From assembly GCA_016931365.1 (NCBI GenBank), contig JAFGEY010000348.1, forward strand, positions 1 to 20,113: a DNA stretch of 20,113 bases, written 5' to 3'. The position numbers were made by a program, and so were the translations under genes. This document shows, piece by piece, positions 1 to 8,586 of the stretch. The DNA comes from Anaerolineae bacterium (lineage in GTDB: Bacteria > Chloroflexota > Anaerolineae > JAFGEY01). The notes below the pieces were generated by a model that was not told the DNA's origin, made no database searches, and was given only the letters and a program-made list of their open reading frames with translations. Each line of letters begins with the position of its first letter. Position 1 is the stretch's first letter.

Positions 1-514
1 CCGGATCGCTGGCGCGGGCGTTGTAAGCGGCACGGATGGCGGCAAAAAAATCGTCGGTGAAGGGCAGGCTGAGCGTGGTATCGATCTCGTCCACAAAAAT
101 CACGACCGGGTCGGCGATCTCGGTCAGGACGATGTCGCGCAGGAAATCGGCAAAGCGCTGCACGGCGACCTGCTGGACACGCTCATTCCACCAGCCTTTT
201 TCGTCCACAGACAGACCAAGCTGCTGCTTGAGGCAAGTAATCAGGCCCAGGTACCACTCTTCCGCGCCCAAGTCGGCGCCAATGTCGGTCAGATCAATCG
301 CAGCAATGCGCACTCCCTCTTGCTGCAAATGAGCAGCGGTGCGCACCATCAGGCTGGATTTACCCATCTGGCGGGGGGTGAGGATGTTGCAGTACTCGTC
401 TGATAAGATTGCATGAAGAAGTTCTGTATCTGCCAGACGAGTTACATAGATAGCTTCCCGAGAGAGTGTACCTTCCACGGTGAAGAACTTGTCTGCGCGG
501 TAGATATTAAGCAT
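1..514 (-). CDS. AAA-like ATPase, N-terminal part (cut by left edge)
   Basis: Reading the minus strand from the ATG at 512-514 gives an open frame of 171 codons that runs off the left edge without a stop. A good ribosome site (GAGGAAA) lies about 7 bases upstream. The protein is a paralogue of the AAA-like domain of the preceding gene: P-loop variant RQMGKSSLM near residue 50, Walker B VVIFVDEID near residues 137-145, and the shared block SLPFTDDFFAAIRAAYNAR. This is the AAA_35-type domain found in STAND-like signalling proteins. It starts 14 bases after the stop of the upstream gene, so the two are probably co-transcribed. What follows the ATPase domain (FGE, TPR, WD40 or other) lies outside the window. 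The DNA at 1-66 is nearly identical to 3659-3724 in the upstream gene, so the copies are recent or recombining. Confidence 0.85.
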   Translation of the reverse strand, partial: MLNIYRADKFFTVEGTLSREAIYVTRLADTELLHAILSDEYCNILTPRQMGKSSLMVRTAAHLQQEGVRIAAIDLTDIGADLGAEEWYLGLITCLKQQLGLSVDEKGWWNERVQQVAVQRFADFLRDIVLTEIADPVVIFVDEIDTTLSLPFTDDFFAAIRAAYNARASDP

Positions 515-528
515 TTTGCTTTCCTCTG

Positions 529-3500
529 CTATGGGGTAGAATAAGCACATCGAAATCCCAAAGTATTAACAGAGTGATATGTAGGGACAGGATAGCGGAG
601 AGCAGTTTGGGTATATTCAGCATTACTATCCCACGATCCGCCACGATGAATGTGTTCTCGTTCAAAAATAGATGATCCTTGAGGATTTATATACGGCGAA
701 ATTTCATAGTATTTTTCGTCATACCAATCCGCAACCCATTCCCACACATTTCCTGCCATATCTAATACGCCATATGAGCTTGCTCCAGACAAATAGCTGC
801 CTACTGGCGCGGTATCGGCATATCCATCATTCCAATTCATATTTCGCCAGGAGAGTGTACATTGGGTATCACAAAAGTTGAGCTTCAGACCATCAAAGTT
901 GTTGCCCCAAGGATAGATTCGTCCATCAGTCCCACGAGCAGCTTTTTCCCATTCGGCTTCCGTCGGCACTCGCCCGTCAACCCAAAGACAATACTGATTA
1001 GCCATTTCCCAGTTTACATAGATGACTGGATAATCGTCAAACTCGGGATTCCCAAAGTAGCTATTACGAGTCGCCGAACCAGATTGAGTCGGAGGATCGC
1101 AGTGTCCACCATCTACACATTGTTTGTATTGTGCATTAGTCACTTCCGTGCGATCAATCCAAAAAGCATCCAAATAGACCTTATGCTGAGGTTTTTCATT
1201 GATACGGGCAGCTGCATTGCTGTCATTGCTACCCATCACAAATTCGCCAGCAGGTATATATACTATTCCTGCTCTTTCTTTTGTTGGTTCTACTGTCGGT
1301 ATAGGTATTGGGGTCATAATTGGTTCAGACGCCGAACGAGCGCAACGAAAACCTAAGGAGAAAAATCGAAATTCGGGGTCTTCATTGTCACGATATGTAC
1401 TGCGCGTGCGTATCCAAGTTGTATCAAAAGATCCGCCCCGAATAACGCGTGTACGACCTAAAAGAGGTCCCTGTGGATTATCACGAGGAGATATTTTGTA
1501 AAAATCTTCACTGTACCAATCCATAACCCATTCTGAAACATTTCCAGCCATGTCTAGCGTCCCACACGGACTCATTCCCAATGGATAGCTTCCGATCGGA
1601 GCTGCCTGCTTATAACCATCATCAATAAGAGTACTTTTGTGTGAATATATACATTGTTTATCACAAAAATTCCAACGCACACCAACAGAATCATTTCCCC
1701 ATGGATAAATGTATCTATAAACACCACGCGCAGCTCTTTCCCATTCTGCTTCTGTCGGCAATTTTTTGCCTGCCCATTGACAATAAGCAACAGCTTCATC
1801 CCAGGTTACATAAACGACTGGATAATCTGCAAATCCTTCTTTGGAGCGATACTCTTGATTTACAAATTCAATTCCCGAATATTGCCACCACCTTTCTCTT
1901 GTATCCCATACGAGATTGCGTTGCTCATTCAAAAAAATGGCGAATTGAGTGTTGGTAACCTCAGTCTGATCGATCCAAAACGCATCCAGATATACTTCAT
2001 GTAAAGGTTGCTCACGAGTATAGTCCTCTTTATCACATGAAGGACACTTGTCCAACACGATTTCTTGAATTTCATCTTCAGTGCTTCCCATCCAGAAGAC
2101 ACCGGCCGGTACATAGACCATTGCACTGTTATCAGTCCATACCCAGATACTACCTTCAACAAGTTGAGTCGGTGTTGGACCAGGCACTATTACCGGTGTG
2201 GTAGGAGCCGGCGTAAGTATGGGTGTTACAGTTGATGTAGGTGTTGGAGATAACGTAGCAGTTGGGTCAGATGTATGCATTGGTATGCCGGTCGGTGTAT
2301 GGGTCGGTGTATAAGTTGGCGTCAGAGTGGGAAACCAGGTAGCAATAATCAGATACTCTTGACGATGCAGCCCCAAGTATGTAAACAAGCCAGAGTTTTG
2401 GTTGATTATCTGCTTAACCTGTATCTCGCGCTTTTTATCTACCTCGATTGTCGCTTGCAAATCGCTCAAAGCCATTTCATACTCTCCCAGGGCCGTGCAA
2501 GCCACCCCTCGATCAAATAGAATGGCAGGGTTCTTGTAATCTGGATTCCAATCATTGATAGCCTCGGCAGCTTTGGTATATTGCTCCTTGGCAGAACCCC
2601 AATTTTTCTTTGCAGCAAAATCGCGTCCATCCATCCAATAGTCTATCTCCATCGCTAGCGCCTCGGTTTCTAGTATGTTTTCATCTTCCGAGTTATACAG
2701 AACCCTGGCCATGACTCGCAAAAGCTGATTATCTCGCTCGCGGTTTTCCAGCCGCACATCCTGATACACTGCTTTTACAACCGTCACTACTTCGCTACCC
2801 ATTGTCTGCGGGTCCGATAGCCCCTCAAACAGCGCCAGGCGTTGATCGTCATCCAGATCAAAAAATAGGTTGCGCGCCTCATCCTGGTACTCGTCCCCCA
2901 ACTCAAACAGGTTGGCCAGGTTGGTGATGCGCACGTCCGCACTGGATGAGGATAGGAACGTGCTGCGATAGGTTTCGGCCTTGATCTCGACGGGGCGGTT
3001 TTTCTCCTGGTAGATCAGCCAACTGACCACCAGGATGGCAATGACGGCAACTGCGGCCGCGGCCAGCGCCGCCCACTGCATCGGCTGCACCGGCATGTTT
3101 TCCTGTATCCATTTCCGGTCAAAAACCTGGCGATAGATGCGGTTGCGCACAGCGAGCTGGGCACCCGGCGCAGTTTTGACCAGCCCGGTCAGCTTGAGCT
3201 GGCTTTTGGCCACCGAGCGTTCTTCATCCTGAACCGGCCTGCCGTTCCACACCTTGCGGTACACGCGCAGCATGGTTCCGCGCTCGTCGCTCGCCTGCAC
3301 CCGTTCGCGGATGAATTGCAGGTTGGTCTCTTTGCGCGCCCCCTCGGCCAGGAAGAGCTGCCGCACCAGGCCGTCAATCTGTTCCACTCCCCACTCGCCG
3401 CCCTGTTCGACGATCTCGGCGCAGACCTTTTGTGTCAGATAGGGATGTCCACCCGTCCAGTGGAGCACCCGCTGCAAGATGGCTTCTTGCTGTCCCGGCA

Positions 3501-4170
3501 AGGCGGCCAGACCTTCCAACAGCGTTTGCGCTTCATCGGTGGTGAAATCGTGCAGGTCAATGGACGTACCAATGTTGTACGGGGTGCGCGTCCGCTCTTT
3601 GATTAAATCAGACGGGCGGGCCACGCCGAGCAGGACAAAGGTCAGCCGGTTACAGGCCGGATCGCTGGCGCGGGCGTTGTAGAGGGCGCGGATGACGGCA
3701 AAAAAGTCGTCGGTGAAGGGCAAATTCAGCGTCGAGTCAATCTCGTCAATAAAGACCACAACAGGTTCTTGAATCTCTTCCAGCACCACCTGGCGCAGGC
3801 AATCGGAAAACCGCTGCAGCGGGCCAAGCTGTTCCCGCTCGCGCCACCAGGCTGCATCGTCTACCGCCAGGATCAACTGGCGTTTGAAGCGGCTGATCAG
3901 GCCAAAATACCACTGGTCGGCCGTGGCATTGGCGCCGATCTCGCTCAGATCGATCATGACTGTGCGAATGCCTTTTTCTCGCAGCCGGCTGGCCGTGCGC
4001 ACCATCAGGCTGGACTTGCCCATCTGCCGGGCGGTCAGCACGTGGCAATACCGGCCGGCCAGCGCGGCCTGCAACAACTGCTCATCGGCCTGGCGGATCA
4101 CATAACCGGGCGCATCGGGAGCCAGCGCCCCGCCCACCTTGAAAAACTCGGCAGCCTGGTATTCGCTCAT
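529..4170 (-). CDS. AAA-like / transmembrane / TPR-like / double FGE-domain protein
   Basis: 1213 residues. AAA_35-like ATPase at about 1-350 (P-loop RQMGKSSLM at 48-56, Walker B VVVFIDEID at 137-145, GGHPYL at 240-245), one strongly hydrophobic transmembrane helix at about 364-387, a TPR-like stretch at about 510-590, a Pro/Thr stalk at 613-670, then two FGE-sulfatase/C-type-lectin-fold domains at about 685-945 and 967-1211. Each has TEVTN, PTEAEWE, YPWGN, DMAGN, RGGS and LGFRCA. The residues after RGGS contain no cysteine, so the copper-binding pair of true formylglycine-generating enzyme is missing and a binding or sensor role is more likely. The ATG overlaps the stop of the TIR gene (ATGA), implying translational coupling. 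I infer a membrane protein with cytosolic ATPase and external ligand-binding domains. Base composition changes sharply inside the gene: the domain half is AT-rich and the ATPase half GC-rich. Confidence 0.9.
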   Translation of the reverse strand: MSEYQAAEFFKVGGALAPDAPGYVIRQADEQLLQAALAGRYCHVLTARQMGKSSLMVRTASRLREKGIRTVMIDLSEIGANATADQWYFGLISRFKRQLILAVDDAAWWREREQLGPLQRFSDCLRQVVLEEIQEPVVVFIDEIDSTLNLPFTDDFFAVIRALYNARASDPACNRLTFVLLGVARPSDLIKERTRTPYNIGTSIDLHDFTTDEAQTLLEGLAALPGQQEAILQRVLHWTGGHPYLTQKVCAEIVEQGGEWGVEQIDGLVRQLFLAEGARKETNLQFIRERVQASDERGTMLRVYRKVWNGRPVQDEERSVAKSQLKLTGLVKTAPGAQLAVRNRIYRQVFDRKWIQENMPVQPMQWAALAAAAVAVIAILVVSWLIYQEKNRPVEIKAETYRSTFLSSSSADVRITNLANLFELGDEYQDEARNLFFDLDDDQRLALFEGLSDPQTMGSEVVTVVKAVYQDVRLENRERDNQLLRVMARVLYNSEDENILETEALAMEIDYWMDGRDFAAKKNWGSAKEQYTKAAEAINDWNPDYKNPAILFDRGVACTALGEYEMALSDLQATIEVDKKREIQVKQIINQNSGLFTYLGLHRQEYLIIATWFPTLTPTYTPTHTPTGIPMHTSDPTATLSPTPTSTVTPILTPAPTTPVIVPGPTPTQLVEGSIWVWTDNSAMVYVPAGVFWMGSTEDEIQEIVLDKCPSCDKEDYTREQPLHEVYLDAFWIDQTEVTNTQFAIFLNEQRNLVWDTRERWWQYSGIEFVNQEYRSKEGFADYPVVYVTWDEAVAYCQWAGKKLPTEAEWERAARGVYRYIYPWGNDSVGVRWNFCDKQCIYSHKSTLIDDGYKQAAPIGSYPLGMSPCGTLDMAGNVSEWVMDWYSEDFYKISPRDNPQGPLLGRTRVIRGGSFDTTWIRTRSTYRDNEDPEFRFFSLGFRCARSASEPIMTPIPIPTVEPTKERAGIVYIPAGEFVMGSNDSNAAARINEKPQHKVYLDAFWIDRTEVTNAQYKQCVDGGHCDPPTQSGSATRNSYFGNPEFDDYPVIYVNWEMANQYCLWVDGRVPTEAEWEKAARGTDGRIYPWGNNFDGLKLNFCDTQCTLSWRNMNWNDGYADTAPVGSYLSGASSYGVLDMAGNVWEWVADWYDEKYYEISPYINPQGSSIFEREHIHRGGSWDSNAEYTQTALRYPVPTYHSVNTLGFRCAYSTP
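2161..2334 (-). repeat. Pro/Thr stalk-encoding degenerate repeat
   Basis: Residues 613-670 of the AAA/FGE protein are mostly Pro and Thr in TPT-like units, encoded by degenerate GGTGT/GGTCGGTGTA-like repeats seen on the plus strand. Such stalks separate a membrane anchor from external domains and are common in Chloroflexota surface proteins. Confidence 0.7.
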
Positions 4171-5942
4171 CGCAGCGTCTCCCCGAAATACCGCTCATAC
4201 AACGAACAGCGCAGCCGGCATGTGCCATCCTGTTCCTGCCGCGCCAACCCGGCGGCGATCAGACGGATCAACACGATCTCATCCGAACACATTTTCCGTC
4301 TTGGAATATCCTTGATCGCGTTGACCAGGTGCGGTTTGTCGCGCAGCAGCCACAGGTATTGGCGAAGGTGTGTGCCAAACGGGCCGGATGGATGGGCAGC
4401 GATGTGATCGAGTTTATCCCAGGTCAACTCTTCGTCTACCAGGGTATACAACGCCTGGCGCACCAGATAAGGATGCCCGCCCAGGAGCGCCATCATCTGC
4501 TCGCACTCGTGGTCATTCAACGGCGCGCCGTGCCGCTCGTTCAGATCGCGCACCTGCTCGGGCGTGAAATCGTCGAGCCTGAGCTGTGTTCCGATGTTGA
4601 ACGGCGACTGGTTGACGTCATCGATCAGCAAAAAGGGCTGCGTCGAGATCACCATGACCACGTTGAGCTTTTTCCAGGCCGGATTGACCTGCCGCCGGGT
4701 ATCCCACGAGCGGATCATGCTGAAAAAGTCGCGGCGAAAGCCGGTATCAAACAGATGGTCTGCTTCGTCAATAGCCAACACGGTTGAAGGTGCGGCCGCG
4801 TCCAGCACATGCTCATCCACAAAACGCGCCAGTCGGTCTTGAGGGGTCAGAGGAAGCGTCCACGCGGCCTGGACGTGCTCGGGCGGGATGTTCAGGCTGG
4901 CGGCCATACTCTGCGCCAGATAGCGCAAAAAAGTATCCAGATCGCGCAGAGATGCGGCATCCACCGTCTGAAAGTCGAGCCAGATCGCCCGGCATCCCTG
5001 CCGGCGAGCGTGCGCAATGCCGCGCACGAGCAGTGATGTTTTGCCCATCTGTCGCGCCGCCTGGATGGTGGTTGTCGTTCCTGCCCGGCACAATTCGCGC
5101 GCCAGGCGGTTATCCTCGCGCCGCCTGATGTAAAAGGGCGATTCCAGGTCGACGGCCCCGGCGGGCGATTCCAGGATCAGCGATGCGTCCATCGAGGCAT
5201 AGGGTTCGATGACCGGTTCATCACCCACCCGGCGAGACGAAATATGTTGTGCAACAACCTGATCCTCCGGCGGTTCAGCGTACCGCTCCAGCGTTTCTGT
5301 GCCTTCCATGGCATTGAGGAGACGTTGCGCAATGATGGGCGTGTCTGCCTCGCCCGTCCACAGAATATATTGCAGCGGGCGCAGATACGCATCCAACTGA
5401 CCGGGCAGCGGCCTTTCGTAGGCCATCCGCACCGGCACAATGCGCGGCCGGCCGGTTTCGCGCCACTGCATATCGGCAAACTGGACTTCGTCCAGAACCA
5501 TTCCGCTGTTCATCGAGGTCGGTGAAATCAAGACGATGAAAAAGTCAGAGCGGGCAATCTGATCGTGGATCTCTTGCGCCCATTCTATGCCGGCCGTCAT
5601 GCGTTGGTCAATGAAGACCTGTCTGCCCCGGTCGCTCAAAAACCGGGTCAGGTACATGGCCAGCGGTTCGTCCTGGTCGGTGTTGTGTTTGTAGCTGATG
5701 AACACACGCTGGGCTGTGCGCGCGGTTGCGGCGTTTAGTTCTTGTTCCAGCTTGTTCAATTCGGCCTCGATGCCTGCGCGCCTGGCGTCGAGGTCGCCCA
5801 ACCGCTCCACAAGTACGACCTCACGCTCGCTTTCCAAAGCCTGAGACAGGTCGCGGCGAACCGCCTTGATCCGATCAGCGAGCTGCTTCCAGTCTTGTTC
5901 CAGTTCGATAATGCGCTGCCGGGTACGCTCTGCTTTTGCCAT
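4167..5942 (-). CDS. Coiled-coil / TIR / AAA-like ATPase fusion
   Basis: 591 residues. Residues 1-75 form a charged heptad-like coiled coil. Residues 78-210 are a TIR domain beginning RVFISYKHNTDQ, with VFIDQRMTAG, the IARSDFFIVLISPTSMNS core and an acidic residue in MVLDEVQFA (E152) at the position of the NADase glutamate of catalytic TIRs. Residues 245-590 are an AAA_35-type ATPase with RQMGKTSLL at 297-305, Walker B VLAIDEADHL at 388-397 and GGHPYL at 488-493. TIR enzymes in bacterial defence typically destroy NAD+ or make cyclic ADP-ribose signals, and the STAND-like ATPase would gate this. The start has a strong site (GGGAGGG). The gene is 26 bases from the coiled-coil gene and overlaps the FGE gene by 4, so the three form one transcription unit. 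NADase activity is inferred, not shown. Confidence 0.9.
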   Translation of the reverse strand: MAKAERTRQRIIELEQDWKQLADRIKAVRRDLSQALESEREVVLVERLGDLDARRAGIEAELNKLEQELNAATARTAQRVFISYKHNTDQDEPLAMYLTRFLSDRGRQVFIDQRMTAGIEWAQEIHDQIARSDFFIVLISPTSMNSGMVLDEVQFADMQWRETGRPRIVPVRMAYERPLPGQLDAYLRPLQYILWTGEADTPIIAQRLLNAMEGTETLERYAEPPEDQVVAQHISSRRVGDEPVIEPYASMDASLILESPAGAVDLESPFYIRRREDNRLARELCRAGTTTTIQAARQMGKTSLLVRGIAHARRQGCRAIWLDFQTVDAASLRDLDTFLRYLAQSMAASLNIPPEHVQAAWTLPLTPQDRLARFVDEHVLDAAAPSTVLAIDEADHLFDTGFRRDFFSMIRSWDTRRQVNPAWKKLNVVMVISTQPFLLIDDVNQSPFNIGTQLRLDDFTPEQVRDLNERHGAPLNDHECEQMMALLGGHPYLVRQALYTLVDEELTWDKLDHIAAHPSGPFGTHLRQYLWLLRDKPHLVNAIKDIPRRKMCSDEIVLIRLIAAGLARQEQDGTCRLRCSLYERYFGETLR

Positions 5943-5968
5943 TCGGCCCTCCCTGCCTGCTCAAACCT

Positions 5969-6436
5969 TTATCGCCGACCCAACTGCCGCTCGATCTCGT
6001 CCATCTCGGCCTGGGCAGCTGCCCTTTGGCGCTCGACATCGGCGCGCCGTTCTTCCAACACGGCACGCCGTTCTCCGTCCAGTTCACGTGCAATATCGCT
6101 TTGCAGCGCTCTGATGCGCCGGTTGTAGGTATCCAGCGGAGGGTGCAGTTCGTCCAATCGCTGCTCCAACTGCCGGCGCTGTGAATCGCTCAAGTGGGGT
6201 GCAAAATGCGCCGCGATCTCGCCGATGTCTTGCGGCCAGTTCTCGCCGGCCAGCGGGCGGTATTCGCCCAGGTAACGCGCGATGTTGGCCCACTGTGCCT
6301 CGATCTGCCGTTCGGCGTGCAGCTTTTCCTCTGCGCGAGTTGAAGTTTGAATGGTCTGCTCGTACTCGTGGATGATGCGGTGCGAATCGCGGACCAACGC
6401 TTCCAACTCTGTTTTGCGGGATGGCGTATGGCTCAT
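5969..6436 (-). CDS. Small charged coiled-coil protein (TIR partner?)
   Basis: 155 residues with no recognised enzyme motif. It is rich in Glu, Arg and Gln and helical throughout. Its last 45 residues (RELDGERRAVLEERRADV and what follows) resemble residues 32-72 of the neighbouring TIR protein (QALESEREVVLVERLGDL and what follows), with the same spacing of charged residues. The middle, about residues 55-85, has a more globular pattern (YLGEYRPL, WPQDIGEIAAHF). A site AAGGA lies 9 bases before the ATG. It begins 43 bases after brxL and ends 26 bases before the TIR gene. I infer an adaptor or oligomerisation partner that pairs with the TIR protein through matching coiled coils, similar in idea to effector-associated domains. 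Family unknown to me. Confidence 0.8.
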   Translation of the reverse strand: MSHTPSRKTELEALVRDSHRIIHEYEQTIQTSTRAEEKLHAERQIEAQWANIARYLGEYRPLAGENWPQDIGEIAAHFAPHLSDSQRRQLEQRLDELHPPLDTYNRRIRALQSDIARELDGERRAVLEERRADVERQRAAAQAEMDEIERQLGRR

Positions 6437-6479
6437 CGTTCTTTATCCTTCTGATTGAGCATAGTCGAACGGCGGCTTT

Positions 6480-8522
6480 TCACTCCAGCCCCATCGCCCG
6501 GAACGCCGCGTTGATCGGATCGGAGTAAAAGATGATTTGCAGTTTGTCCAGCACGTCCCCCGGCGCATCGAACAGGGCGCGCTTGCTCTCCACCGGCAGC
6601 AGCACCCGCCGCGCGCCGTTGTCCATGGCCAGTTGCAGCCGCTCGGTCAGGCTGCCCACCCCTTGCACGCCGCCGCGCAGGCTCATCTCGCCCAGCACGA
6701 CCAACGATTCCTGCGCCGGTTTGCCCAGCAGCGCGCCGACCATGGCCACAAAAAAGGCCATACCCACCTCACCGACCTCTTTGGCCCCCATCAGGTTGAC
6801 CAACTGCGCGTGCAGGTCGTACTCGTTGGGATTCTTGCCCAGACCCAGGCGGGCGGCGTTGGTCAACAGAAAAGTGTGCGCAGTCTGGATGGCCTCCCGC
6901 GCCACCCGCGAGGGCGCGCCGGTCAGGCGCAGCTTGCCGCTGCCCTTGGCCGCCTGCGCTTCGGCGCGGAACAGGGCCAGCCGGCCGTCGAGTTGATCGC
7001 TGCCCACGCTGAATGCGACGCCGGGATCCGGAACACCCGGCGGGATCAGCCCGCCGCCGCCCATCTCCGGCACGGCGACAAAGGTCTCCTGGCGGCTGTC
7101 CAGGTCGAGGTAGGAAAAGTTGACCGCCCAGAACTCCAGCCCGCCCATACGCCGCAGTTGTTCCTTGACCCGCCGCCGTCCCTCCAGTGCCAACTCCAGG
7201 TATTCCTGTAATTCGCGCTTTTCAAACTGTCCGTCGGGGTGGAGCAGCTTGATCAGGCCGGAGACCGTCTTGCGCACGGCGCGGACATCGCGTTGATTGA
7301 GGTGGCTGCCCAGGTGAAAGTAACGTTCCACCACGTCGGCATAGCTGGTCTTGCGCAGGCCGCGCCACACCTCGGTGGCGTAATCGACCACCAGGCCGTA
7401 ATGCGCGGTGAAATGCTCGGGCCGCATCTTGTCCATCGCCCAGCCGGGCAGGTAAAAGTGGATGCGGTCGATCAGGGCCAGGTCTTGCATCTGGTCGGAC
7501 AGGGGATGCAGCAGGTGCGATGTCTTGACCAGGGTGGCGATGTCGCCGTCGATGTTGCCGTTAAAGACGATGGATGCCTCGGCCGGCACTTCTTCCTTGC
7601 CCCGCGAAAAGCTGCCCGATTCCATATAGTCCTTGAGAATCTGGATGCCGCCTTGATCTTTAAAGCGCACCCCGGCCACCTCGTCAAAAGCGACCACATC
7701 CCACAGCCCCACCAGGCCGATGGCCCCGCTGCCCAGGTGCATGAACAGTTGGGCTACCGTCGTCTGCCCGCCGGAGATCAAGATGGCAAAGGGCGAGATT
7801 TCGCGATAGACATAGCTTTTGCCCGTGCCGCGCGGTCCCAGTTCGAGCAGGTTATAGTTGGACTCGACCATCGGCACCATGCGGATCAGATAGAGCAGTT
7901 TTTTGTGCAGCGTGAAATCGGGATGCGCCGGTTCCAACCCCACCGTGCGCAACAGGGCGTCCAGCCACTCGTCGCGGGTGAACGCCCCCCGCGCCTGGAG
8001 GTAACTGTCCAACTCGGTGCTTGGCTGCTGGATCGGCTTGAGCCGCTCGATGATGAACGGGCGGGTGGCGCCGGCGGCCTGGAATTCGGGATCGTAGCGC
8101 AGATCGATCATGGCCCAGATGCCGCCCATCAACAGCTTGTCGTACTGGTGCACCACCTCGTCCTCGATCACCGCGTCGCGCACGCCCATGTTGACCAGTT
8201 CGGCCCAAAAGCAGTCGGCCTGAGTATCCAGCCGCGCGCGCACCTTGTCAATGATGCGGTGCTGGCCCCGCTGGCGGGTGATCGCCTTGATCTTTTCGCT
8301 CTCGTCGGCGCGCACATAGTTGCGACCGAGCGTCTGTCGCACGTACTCCAGGCCGCGGGCGATCAGATCCGGGTCGGTGGAAGAGCAGTACTGGCCGAGC
8401 AGGTATTCGAGCACGTAAATGGGCACGTTAAAGCCGGATTTGGTCTGGTGCACCAGGTCCTTGCGCACGATCCGTCCGGGAAAGGCGGCGGCCAGTTTTT
8501 GATCCAGATCGTCGAGTATCAT
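6480..8522 (-). CDS. brxL: BrxL, AAA+ protein with Lon-like domain (BREX)
   Basis: 680 residues, the usual length of BrxL. The N-terminal region (1-200) begins LDDLDQKLAAAFPGRIVRKD, typical of the family. The ATPase core has Walker A GPRGTGKS at 229-236, Walker B VVAFDEV at 276-282 and the block FNGNIDGDI near 320. Residues about 505-680 align with the Lon protease domain, but the catalytic GPSAG serine is replaced (GEVGMAF near 584) and the GGLKEK lysine becomes GSLTER (622-627), so no peptidase is expected. BrxL of known systems is a DNA-binding AAA+ ring needed for blocking phage. An AAGGA site lies 8 bases before the ATG. It follows the VapBC-like pair after a 107-base gap holding a palindromic repeat, and precedes the TIR module by 43 bases. 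Confidence 0.95.
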   Translation of the reverse strand: MILDDLDQKLAAAFPGRIVRKDLVHQTKSGFNVPIYVLEYLLGQYCSSTDPDLIARGLEYVRQTLGRNYVRADESEKIKAITRQRGQHRIIDKVRARLDTQADCFWAELVNMGVRDAVIEDEVVHQYDKLLMGGIWAMIDLRYDPEFQAAGATRPFIIERLKPIQQPSTELDSYLQARGAFTRDEWLDALLRTVGLEPAHPDFTLHKKLLYLIRMVPMVESNYNLLELGPRGTGKSYVYREISPFAILISGGQTTVAQLFMHLGSGAIGLVGLWDVVAFDEVAGVRFKDQGGIQILKDYMESGSFSRGKEEVPAEASIVFNGNIDGDIATLVKTSHLLHPLSDQMQDLALIDRIHFYLPGWAMDKMRPEHFTAHYGLVVDYATEVWRGLRKTSYADVVERYFHLGSHLNQRDVRAVRKTVSGLIKLLHPDGQFEKRELQEYLELALEGRRRVKEQLRRMGGLEFWAVNFSYLDLDSRQETFVAVPEMGGGGLIPPGVPDPGVAFSVGSDQLDGRLALFRAEAQAAKGSGKLRLTGAPSRVAREAIQTAHTFLLTNAARLGLGKNPNEYDLHAQLVNLMGAKEVGEVGMAFFVAMVGALLGKPAQESLVVLGEMSLRGGVQGVGSLTERLQLAMDNGARRVLLPVESKRALFDAPGDVLDKLQIIFYSDPINAAFRAMGLE

Positions 8523-8537
8523 TTAATTATCCTTTGA

Positions 8538-8585
8538 GCCACAGAGAACACAGAGAATGCCAATATTCATCTGATCTCTGTGTCT
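8538..8585. repeat. Degenerate CACAGAG palindromic repeat, intergenic copy
   Basis: The left arm GCCACAGAGAACACAGAG at 8538-8555 pairs with CTCTGTGTCT at 8576-8585. The rest of the right arm is missing. The arms match the inverted repeat found twice inside pglX (15412-15472 and 17734-17809). This copy lies between the vapC-like stop and brxL and could form an mRNA hairpin there. Confidence 0.7.
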
Positions 8586-8586
8586 T

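Noticed and set aside
529..700. Variable region of a diversity-generating retroelement (C-terminal RGGSW...GFR of the second FGE domain)
   Set aside because: The position and fold fit known targets, but no reverse transcriptase or adenine-bearing template repeat is in the window. Could be tested in flanking sequence.
529..2112. True formylglycine-generating (sulfatase-activating) enzyme
   Set aside because: No sulfatase nearby and no cysteine pair in the catalytic segment.
7239..8537. 432-codon open frame on the plus strand
   Set aside because: It lies entirely opposite brxL, whose minus-strand protein has clear ATPase motifs. Long antisense frames are expected in GC-rich coding DNA.
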